From: Gemmatimonas sp. UBA2094
GTDB taxonomy: Bacteria; Gemmatimonadota; Gemmatimonadetes; Gemmatimonadales; Gemmatimonadaceae
Assembly (NCBI GenBank): GCA_002331565.1
Contig: DCZC01000059.1
Coordinates: 1-11,233, forward strand
Length of the DNA stretch: 11,233 bases
Reading direction: 5' to 3'
This document shows positions 5,641-11,233 of the stretch, one piece after another. A model generated the notes under the pieces. That model saw nothing but the letters and a program-made list of their open reading frames with translations, was not told where the DNA came from and did not search any database. Every line of letters begins with the position of its first letter. The first letter of the stretch is position 1. The position numbers were made by a program, and so were the translations under genes.

Positions 5641-8067
5641 ATGGCTACCACCACGCCACCCGCCGGCCCGTCGGCCACGCCCTCGGTGCGCGAGCTGTAC
5701 GATGCGATGAGCTACGGCCCCGCTCCCGAAGGCGACGCGCCCGTCCGCGAATGGATCGCGCGGCACGACGGCACCTTCGGCCACTATATCGGCGGTCAAT
5801 GGGTCGCCGGCAGCAGCACCTTCGACGTGCTGGAGCCGGCGACCGGCAAGGCGCTCGCGCAGGTGGCACAGGGCACTGTGGCCGATGTCGACGTGGCCGT
5901 CGCCGCCGCACGCGCCGCGTTACCGGCGTGGCAGGCTCTCGACGACCACGCCCGCGCACGCTGGATCTACGCCCTCGCCCGCAGCATCCAGAAGCACGCG
6001 CGGCACTTTGCCGTGCTCGAGACGATCGACAACGGCAAGCCCATCCGCGAAACGCGCGACATCGACATTCCGCTCGTCGCGCGGCACTTCTATCATCACG
6101 CCGGCTGGGCTCAGCTCCTTTCCAGTGAGTTCCCCAATCACCACGCTTACGGGGTAGTGGGCCAGGTCATTCCGTGGAACTTCCCGCTGCTCATGCTGGC
6201 GTGGAAGGTGGCGCCAGCGCTCGCCGCGGGAAACACCATCGTGCTGAAACCGGCCGAGTACACGCCGCTCACCGCCATCCGCTTCGCCGAGCTCGTGCAC
6301 GAGGTCGGATTGCCGCCAGGGGTGTTCAATCTCGTCACCGGCGACGGCAGCACCGGCGCCGCCATCGTCGCGCACGATGGCATCGACAAGATCGCGTTCA
6401 CCGGCAGCACCGAGGTGGGGCGCGCCATTCGTGTCGCCACGGCCGGGAGCGGCAAGGGCCTTTCGCTCGAGCTCGGCGGCAAGAGCCCCTTCATCGTGTT
6501 CGAAGACGCCGATCTCGACAGCGTCGTCGAGGGCGTCGTCGACGCGATCTGGTTCAATCAGGGCCAGGTGTGCTGCGCCGGGTCGCGCCTGCTCGTGCAG
6601 GAAGGGGTTGCCGACCGGCTGCTCGCCAAACTGCGCGACCGCATGGAACGACTGCGCGTGGGCTCGCCGCTCGACAAGTCGGTGGACATGGGCGCCATCG
6701 TGGCGCCGGTACAACTCGAGCGCATCCGCGCGCTCTGTCAGCAGGGCATCGATGAGGGCGCCACCTGCTGGCAGCCCTCGTGGGCCGAACCCAAGGACGG
6801 ATGGTTCCATCCCCCCACCCTCTTCACCGATGTCGCGCCCAGCGCAACCATCGCCCAGGTGGAGATCTTCGGTCCGGTGCTCGTGAGCATGACGTTCCGA
6901 ACGCCGGAGGAAGCGGTGGCGCTCGCCAACAACACGCCGTTCGGCCTTGCCGCGAGCGTCTGGAGCGAGAACATCAACCTCGCACTCGACGTGGCGCCCA
7001 AGCTCAAGTGCGGCGTGGTGTGGATCAACAGTACCAACCTGTTCGATGCGTCGGCCGGCTTCGGTGGGTATCGGGAGAGCGGTTTTGGGCGTGAGGGAGG
7101 GCGCGAGGGGCTGTGGGAATACCTCACGCCAATCAAAGCGCATGAAGCGGCGCCGCTGCCGGTCATCGACGCGACGGCTCACGTCGACACGGACGAGGAT
7201 ACCGTCCACGTCGCGGCGCTCCCCGCCATCGATCGCACGCCCAAATTGTTTATCGGCGGCAAGCAGGCCCGCCCCGATTCGGGATACAGCCACACCGTGC
7301 GCGCCCTCAGCGGACGCGCCGTGGGTGAGGTGGGCGAAGGCAATCGCAAGGATATTCGCAATGCCGTTGAAGCCGCGCAGGCGGCGGGCGGCTGGGCCAA
7401 GCTGAGCGGTCACCAGCGCGCGCAGATCCTGTACTACATTGCGGAAAACCTGTCGGTGCGCGCAGACGAGTTTGCACAGCGCATCGCGAGCATGACGGGC
7501 GATGCCATCGTGGCTGGACAGGTCGAGGTGAACGCCACCATCTCGCGCCTCTTTACCTACGCCGCGTGGGCCGACAAACACGACGGCGCCGTGCACGACG
7601 TCCCACTGCGCGGCGTCGCGTTGGCCATGCACGAACCCATCGGCGTGGTCGGTGTGGCGTGCCCCGATCCGTATCCGTTGCTTGGGCTGGTGTCGCTCGT
7701 GGCGCCGCTCGTCGCCACCGGCAACCGCGTCGTTGTCGTTCCGTCCGCGCGCTTCCCGCTCGCCGCAACCGATTTCTACAGCGTCCTCGAGACCTCCGAC
7801 CTGCCTGCCGGCGTCATCAATATCGTAACCGGCCAGAGGGACGCGCTCGCCCGTACCTTGGCCGACCATGACGATGTCGACGCCGTGTGGTACTTTGGGT
7901 CGCGAGTCGGCGCTACCGCGGTCGAGAAGGCATCGGCAGCCAATCTGAAGCGCACCTGGACCGAATGGACGGGACGGGAATGGTTGGACCCGCGCGCCGG
8001 CGAAGGACGCGACTTCCTACGCCGCGCCGTGCAGGTGAAGAACATCTGGATCCCGTATGGTGAATGA
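5641..8067 (+). CDS. Two-domain ALDH16-type aldehyde dehydrogenase
   Basis: This 808-residue NAD(P)-dependent aldehyde dehydrogenase has a complete N-terminal ALDH unit and a second, degenerate C-terminal ALDH unit. In the first unit (about 45-500) I see PWNFP with N180, LKPAEYTP with K203, FTGSTEVG (253-260), the general base E277 in LELGGKSP, the catalytic C311 in NQGQVCCAGSR, EIFGPVL (408-414) and GFGREGG (481-487). The second unit (about 533-808) restarts with an FIGG-type opening and keeps a PIGVVGV-type Rossmann region and LPAGVINIVTG (721-731). It has no catalytic Cys/Glu counterpart and stops short of a full catalytic domain. Length and architecture match ALDH16 (human ALDH16A1 is about 800 residues and lacks the active Cys; bacterial members keep it). 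The gene sits nine bases after deoC, so acetaldehyde oxidation to acetate is a likely job. The start has a strong GAGGAG. The TGA overlaps the next ATG. Confidence 0.92.
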   Translation: MATTTPPAGPSATPSVRELYDAMSYGPAPEGDAPVREWIARHDGTFGHYIGGQWVAGSSTFDVLEPATGKALAQVAQGTVADVDVAVAAARAALPAWQALDDHARARWIYALARSIQKHARHFAVLETIDNGKPIRETRDIDIPLVARHFYHHAGWAQLLSSEFPNHHAYGVVGQVIPWNFPLLMLAWKVAPALAAGNTIVLKPAEYTPLTAIRFAELVHEVGLPPGVFNLVTGDGSTGAAIVAHDGIDKIAFTGSTEVGRAIRVATAGSGKGLSLELGGKSPFIVFEDADLDSVVEGVVDAIWFNQGQVCCAGSRLLVQEGVADRLLAKLRDRMERLRVGSPLDKSVDMGAIVAPVQLERIRALCQQGIDEGATCWQPSWAEPKDGWFHPPTLFTDVAPSATIAQVEIFGPVLVSMTFRTPEEAVALANNTPFGLAASVWSENINLALDVAPKLKCGVVWINSTNLFDASAGFGGYRESGFGREGGREGLWEYLTPIKAHEAAPLPVIDATAHVDTDEDTVHVAALPAIDRTPKLFIGGKQARPDSGYSHTVRALSGRAVGEVGEGNRKDIRNAVEAAQAAGGWAKLSGHQRAQILYYIAENLSVRADEFAQRIASMTGDAIVAGQVEVNATISRLFTYAAWADKHDGAVHDVPLRGVALAMHEPIGVVGVACPDPYPLLGLVSLVAPLVATGNRVVVVPSARFPLAATDFYSVLETSDLPAGVINIVTGQRDALARTLADHDDVDAVWYFGSRVGATAVEKASAANLKRTWTEWTGREWLDPRAGEGRDFLRRAVQVKNIWIPYGE

Positions 8068-9818
8068 CTGAGAGCCACCGCTCGATGATCGAGCTTCCTG
8101 CCTCTCCCGAGGCGTTCCGTAACGCGTCGTGGAACGACGTGTTGCCGTACTACGACTCGCTGGCCACGGTGCCGCTCGATGCCTCGGGCGACAGTGTGGA
8201 ACCGTGGCTCGCCACGTGGTCACGCCTCGACACGCTGATCGGCGAGGCGGGCACGCTCGCGATGATTGCCTACACCGCCGACACGGGCGATGCGGCGCGT
8301 GAGGCGGCGTACCTGCGCTTCTCCATGGACATCTTCCCCAAACTCGAGGAGCAGCAAGTGCGCCTGGCGCGTCGCCTCCTCGAGACGGGATGGTCGCGTC
8401 CCGATCTCGAAACCACGCTGCACCGGTTTCGCAGCGATATCGAGATCTTCCGCGAAGCCAACGTCGAACGTTTCTCGCGCATCGAGGAGTTGTCGGCGGG
8501 CTATCAGAAGCTGGTCGGTGGGCTGAGTGTCGACTGGGACGGCGAACCGAAGACTATCCCGCAGTTGCAGCCGTACCTCAAGGCGGCCGACCGCGCCGTG
8601 CGCGAACGCGCCTTCCGGCTGGGCGCCTCGGCCTATCTCGACAAGCGCGACGAACTGGCCGAGTGCTTCGATCGCATGTACCAGCTGCGCATCGCCGTTG
8701 CCCGCGAAGCCGGATTTGCCGACTACCAGCACTACTGCTTCGCCGCGAAGCATCGGTTCGACTACACGCCACGCGATACGGCTGGTTTCCACGAGGCTGT
8801 GCGGGCCACCGTGACACCCGCCGTGGCGAAGCTCATGGAGCATCGCCGCGCGTCTCTCGGCGTGGATGTGCTGCGCCCGTGGGACACCAGTGTGGATCTC
8901 GACGCCACGGAGCCGCTGCGCCCGTTCGACTCGGTCGATACGTTCGTCGATCGTGCGCGCAACATCTTCCGCCGCGTCGATCCGGAACTCGGCGGGCAGT
9001 TCGCGCTCATGGCCGAGGAGTCGCTCCTCGATCTCGAAAGCCGCCCCGGCAAGGCACCCGGAGGCTATTGCACCGACCTGTCGTTCCGCGGCCGTCCGTT
9101 CATCTTCATGAATGCCGTGGGCGTGCCAGACGATGTGAATACGCTCGTCCATGAGGCAGGACACTGCTTCCACGACTTCGCTACCCACGCGCTCCCCTTC
9201 GAGTGGATGCGCAAGACGGGGCACGAAGCCGCCGAACTTGCGTCCATGAGCATGGAATTGCTGGCTATGCCGTATCTCGTGAAGCCTGACGGCTACTACA
9301 ACCCGCAGGAAGCACGCGTGGCATGGCTCGAGCATCTCGAGGACGTGTTGGGGGCGCTCGTGCACATTGCCAGCGTCGACGCCTTCCAGGCGTGGATCTA
9401 CACCGACAAGGCGGGCGCCGATCGCGATGCGCGTGACGCCAAGTGGCTGCAGCTGCGTGCCGACTACGAGCAGGGAGTCGACTGGACAGGCCTCGAGCGG
9501 GAGCGCGTGGCACGGTGGTACCGTCAGCTCCACATCTTCGAGCTGCCCTTCTACTACATCGAGTATGGCATCGCCCAGCTCGGCGCCTTGCAAGTGTTCC
9601 GCAATGCGGTGCAGGATGCGGGGAATGCCGTAGCGATGTACAAGCAGTTCCTCGCGCTGGGCGGCACGCGCACGCTCCCGGAACTCTACGCCGCGGCGGG
9701 GGCCAAGCTCGTGTTCGACGCCGCGACGATGCAGGAATTGGTGGACTTCACGATGGAACGCATCGAGGCGCTGCGGGCCGGTGCCGATGCGCCGTTCGCC
9801 GGAATCGTACCGGCGTAA
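8064..9818 (+). CDS. M3-family oligoendopeptidase (PepF-like zinc metallopeptidase)
   Basis: This 584-residue cytosolic-type zinc peptidase is predicted to cleave short peptides. Like other M3 enzymes it is mostly alpha-helical in composition and has no signal peptide or membrane segment. The zinc site is HEAGH (363-367) in NTLVHEAGHCFHDF. The third ligand is E391 in EAAELASMSMELL, 24 residues after the second His, close to the M3 spacing. Tyrosines in FYYIEYGIAQLGALQ (496-510) lie where M3 enzymes have their transition-state-stabilising residues. The length fits oligoendopeptidase F (about 560-610). The ATG at 8064 shares ATGA with the ALDH stop, which implies translational coupling. No independent Shine-Dalgarno sequence is obvious, in keeping with reinitiation. 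An in-frame ATG at 8085 is a weaker alternative. A direct role in deoxyribose use is not apparent; the pairing may reflect shared salvage or starvation expression. Substrate specificity is unknown. Confidence 0.92.
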   Translation: MTESHRSMIELPASPEAFRNASWNDVLPYYDSLATVPLDASGDSVEPWLATWSRLDTLIGEAGTLAMIAYTADTGDAAREAAYLRFSMDIFPKLEEQQVRLARRLLETGWSRPDLETTLHRFRSDIEIFREANVERFSRIEELSAGYQKLVGGLSVDWDGEPKTIPQLQPYLKAADRAVRERAFRLGASAYLDKRDELAECFDRMYQLRIAVAREAGFADYQHYCFAAKHRFDYTPRDTAGFHEAVRATVTPAVAKLMEHRRASLGVDVLRPWDTSVDLDATEPLRPFDSVDTFVDRARNIFRRVDPELGGQFALMAEESLLDLESRPGKAPGGYCTDLSFRGRPFIFMNAVGVPDDVNTLVHEAGHCFHDFATHALPFEWMRKTGHEAAELASMSMELLAMPYLVKPDGYYNPQEARVAWLEHLEDVLGALVHIASVDAFQAWIYTDKAGADRDARDAKWLQLRADYEQGVDWTGLERERVARWYRQLHIFELPFYYIEYGIAQLGALQVFRNAVQDAGNAVAMYKQFLALGGTRTLPELYAAAGAKLVFDAATMQELVDFTMERIEALRAGADAPFAGIVPA

Positions 9819-9899
9819 CCCCCGGCACTCGGATCGCCGTGAAACCACTCGGGCCCTCGCGCGGTAGTGGTGTGCAAGGGTTTCGTATTTCTCTCACCT

Positions 9900-9903
9900 G
9901 GAG
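9900..9903 (+). promoter_or_regulatory. Ribosome-binding site deciding the start of the exported protein
   Basis: GGAG lies five bases before the ATG at 9909. It selects this ATG over an in-frame upstream GTG start at 9867. The choice also places the signal peptide exactly at the N-terminus. Confidence 0.7.
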
Positions 9904-9908
9904 TTTCG

Positions 9909-10610
9909 ATGCGTCACTTTGCATCGGCAGTGATCGCTGCCGTGACGATGGTTGGTGGAGCCGTGCGTGCCGAAGCGCAGCAACCCACCGTCCAGCAGGT
10001 GTACGACAAATTCGCCGAGGCCGTGGGGGGACGAGCGGCGTGGAAGTCGGTGGTGGGTCGCACCGATAAGGGCACGGCCAATGTAACGTTTGCCGGCATC
10101 TCGGGTTCGTACGAGCGTCACACGGCGCTGCCCAACAAAATGCGCATGATCATCGACCTGGGTATCGTGAAGATCGACCAGGGATTCGACGGCGAAAAGG
10201 GGTGGGTCGATCAGGGGCAGGGGATGCAGCCCATGCCGGCCGAGCAGGTGAAAGATCTCGCCGAACCGAGCCCGGACGGCGCGGCGTTCCTCGACCCGTC
10301 GCGCTATATGAAGGCCGCGGTGGTGGGCAAGGAACCGTTCGAAGGGGCCGATGCGTGGAAGGTAGAAGCGACCACGAAGAGCGGTCGCACCATCACCGAA
10401 TATTTCGACGTGGCCAGCGGGCTTCGCGTGGGCATGGTGACCAACACGCCCATGGGTCCGCAGACGGCGGTCTACAAGGACTACAAGGTTTTCGAGGGCA
10501 AGAAGGTCGCGACCACGCTCGTGCAGCGGAACGGACAGGGTGACGTGATCTTGACCAGCCAGATCGTCACCTTCGGCACTCCCGACGCGGCGTACTTCAA
10601 GCAGCCGTAA
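9909..10610 (+). CDS. Exported protein, probable LolA/LppX-like (outer-membrane lipoprotein-sorting-like) fold
   Basis: This 233-residue protein has a clear signal peptide: M-R-H start, hydrophobic core (about residues 4-19), then A21-E-A23 before Q24, a good signal peptidase I site. There is no lipobox cysteine, so the mature protein is probably soluble in the periplasm. The mature part begins VQQVYDKFAEAVGGRAAW and then alternates beta-strand-like segments such as GTANVTFAGISGSYERH and KMRMIIDLGIVKIDQGFDG. Later come KVEATTKSGRTITEYFD and a closing SQIVTFGTPDAAYFK. This layout of a short helix followed by an open beta sheet resembles proteins annotated as outer-membrane lipoprotein-sorting/LolA-like, which carry lipid or lipoprotein cargo. 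That assignment rests on overall pattern only; no diagnostic motif is present. It follows the peptidase after 90 bases with its own good ribosome-binding site, so it may be a separate unit. Confidence 0.65.
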   Translation: MRHFASAVIAAVTMVGGAVRAEAQQPTVQQVYDKFAEAVGGRAAWKSVVGRTDKGTANVTFAGISGSYERHTALPNKMRMIIDLGIVKIDQGFDGEKGWVDQGQGMQPMPAEQVKDLAEPSPDGAAFLDPSRYMKAAVVGKEPFEGADAWKVEATTKSGRTITEYFDVASGLRVGMVTNTPMGPQTAVYKDYKVFEGKKVATTLVQRNGQGDVILTSQIVTFGTPDAAYFKQP

Positions 10611-10640
10611 CGCTTCGACGACGTCGCTGATGGTCGTGGA

Positions 10641-10673
10641 CTGGGGGGGTGAGCGTGACGTTCATCCCCCCAG
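10641..10673. terminator. 15-bp hairpin between convergent genes
   Basis: CTGGGGGG (10641-10648) pairs perfectly with CCCCCCAG (10666-10673). The interior continues the stem as GTGAGCG against CGTTCAT with two G-U pairs, leaving a TGA triloop. It lies 30 bases after the exported-protein stop and overlaps the last codons and stop of the minus-strand oxidase, so it could stop transcription from both sides. No T-tract follows on either strand, which is a weakness for a classical intrinsic terminator. Confidence 0.6.
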
Positions 10674-11233
10674 AATGCGTCCGGCCATCGCCACCCCGCT
10701 CAGCCACGCGCGCTCCACCTCGCTGGCTGCCTGCGGGAAACCGTGCGCGAAGTCTCCACAGGCGCCGAGGCGCGCGCCGGTGTCCCAGAGGCAGGTCACG
10801 TCGGCCCCCGTTTCGGTACGCGCGTATCGCCAACGATGACTGGCGGCGTGTTGGACCTCGCCCGCGATTGCCAGATGCGTACGCAGCAGTGGAACGATCT
10901 CTGCGCACACGTCGTCGGCGGTGCGCTCGAGGTGGTCGCGGCTCCATGTCGTGCCCGACTGCACAACCCACGCCTCGGCGGTGGGGCGCCCCGGCATCGC
11001 CGGCTGGCGAAGACAGCGCGCCACCCGATCGTCGCTCGTCTGTAGTTCCCCGTGCACGAGTTGCTCGGTAATGCGTACCGGCGGCGGGCCGTCGAACACC
11101 ACCATGGTGCTCCAGCACGGCGCCATGCGCACCGCGCGCAGCACCTCACCCACGCCCGGTACGCTATCGCCAAGCAGAGTGATCGCCTGTGGGGCAGGGA
11201 TTGCCAGTACCAGCACGTCGGCGCGGTGCTGCT
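10662..11233 (-). CDS. Renalase-like FAD/NAD(P)-dependent amine oxidase, C-terminal part (5' truncated)
   Basis: The frame is open to the right edge, so the start and the N-terminal FAD-binding GxGxxG region lie outside the window. About 190 C-terminal residues are present. The visible part begins Q-H-R-A-D-V followed by LVLAIPAPQAITLL, the strand-turn-helix typical of renalase-like oxidases. It continues with WSRDHLE, HRWRYAR, a WDTGARLGACGDF segment, and a final helix ERAWLSGVAMAGRIL. The GACGD...ERAWLSG block matches the C-terminal FAD-contacting motif of this flavoprotein group (usual full length about 320-350). Bacterial relatives include oxidases of dihydropyridine-type reduced nicotinamide isomers and members of unknown substrate, so the reaction here is not settled. 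The gene converges on the exported-protein gene, and a hairpin overlaps its TGA. Confidence 0.82.
   Translation of the reverse strand, partial: QHRADVLVLAIPAPQAITLLGDSVPGVGEVLRAVRMAPCWSTMVVFDGPPPVRITEQLVHGELQTSDDRVARCLRQPAMPGRPTAEAWVVQSGTTWSRDHLERTADDVCAEIVPLLRTHLAIAGEVQHAASHRWRYARTETGADVTCLWDTGARLGACGDFAHGFPQAASEVERAWLSGVAMAGRILGG

Noticed and set aside
4348..5799. Minus-strand frame continuing upstream of the SDR gene to 5799, making an apparent 806-residue protein
   Set aside because: It runs antisense through all of deoC and the start of the ALDH gene. The upstream part is low-complexity Arg/Gly/His-rich translation typical of a GC-rich shadow frame, and the SDR domain begins only near 4347.
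5920..7869. 649-codon minus-strand open frame inside the ALDH gene
   Set aside because: It is antisense to a gene with complete catalytic motifs, its translation has no recognisable domain, and long antisense frames are expected from high third-position GC.
8220..9848. 542-codon minus-strand open frame inside the peptidase gene
   Set aside because: It is a shadow of the M3 peptidase, with no motif, no ribosome-binding site and biased composition.
9841..9884. Short inverted repeats (ACCACT with AGTGGT; GAAACC with GGTTTC) after the peptidase gene as a terminator
   Set aside because: The stems are only 6 bp with long loops, the two pairings compete, and there is no T-run. This is within chance for a 90-bp gap.
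9867..9908. Upstream GTG start (9867) adding 14 residues to the exported protein
   Set aside because: It would push the signal peptide inward and has no good Shine-Dalgarno sequence. The ATG at 9909 has GGAG at a 5-base spacing.
1..11233. Mobile elements, CRISPR arrays, tRNA or rRNA genes, toxin-antitoxin or defence genes
   Set aside because: I looked for transposase or integrase motifs, regular spaced repeats, tRNA-like cloverleaf ends and small paired genes and found none. All long frames are explained by housekeeping-type genes or their shadows.

Overview
This is a GC-rich chromosomal window from a Gram-negative (two-membrane) bacterium. The evidence for two membranes is a TamB-type envelope protein and a periplasmic protein with a signal peptide. 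The protein flavour, the coding style and an intergenic CTGAAAGCTGA-type repeat suggest Gemmatimonadota (Gemmatimonas-like). That placement is inference and was not checked against any database. No tRNA, rRNA, CRISPR array, insertion sequence or phage gene is visible, so the region looks like ordinary core chromosome with some well-defined regulatory-scale palindromes.

Layout. (1) 2-1816 (+): C-terminal part of a TamB/YtfN-like protein, cut by the window start. (2) 1817-1940: an intergenic inverted minisatellite-like repeat between convergent genes. Its right arm supplies the last codons and stop of the next gene. (3) 1923-4347 (-): a two-gene operon, a short-chain dehydrogenase followed by a UbiB/ABC1 atypical kinase that overlaps it by 14 bp. 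(4) 4348-4581: a divergent intergenic region with a strong 31-bp palindrome and a short coding-like stretch. (5) 4582-9818 (+): a tight three-gene operon of deoC (deoxyribose-phosphate aldolase), a two-domain ALDH16-type aldehyde dehydrogenase (9-nt gap) and an M3-family oligoendopeptidase (ATGA overlap). (6) 9909-10610 (+): an exported protein with a probable LolA-like fold. (7) 10641-10673: a long hairpin between convergent genes. (8) 10662-11233 (-): C-terminal part of a renalase-like FAD-dependent amine oxidase, cut by the window end.

How the genes work together. The clearest pathway is deoxynucleoside catabolism. DeoC splits 2-deoxyribose-5-phosphate into glyceraldehyde-3-phosphate and acetaldehyde, and the adjacent dehydrogenase is well placed to oxidise the acetaldehyde to acetate. 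Both proteins belong to subfamilies best known from animals (DERA and ALDH16A1), but here the dehydrogenase keeps its catalytic Cys and Glu. The translationally coupled peptidase has no obvious role in that pathway. On the other strand, the SDR-UbiB pair may act on a membrane or isoprenoid-type substrate. The UbiB protein has non-canonical residues at two signature positions.

I see no wholly new system. The best leads are the animal-like DERA/ALDH16 operon with its coupled peptidase, the UbiB signature variants, and the palindromes at 1853-1940 and 4367-4397.
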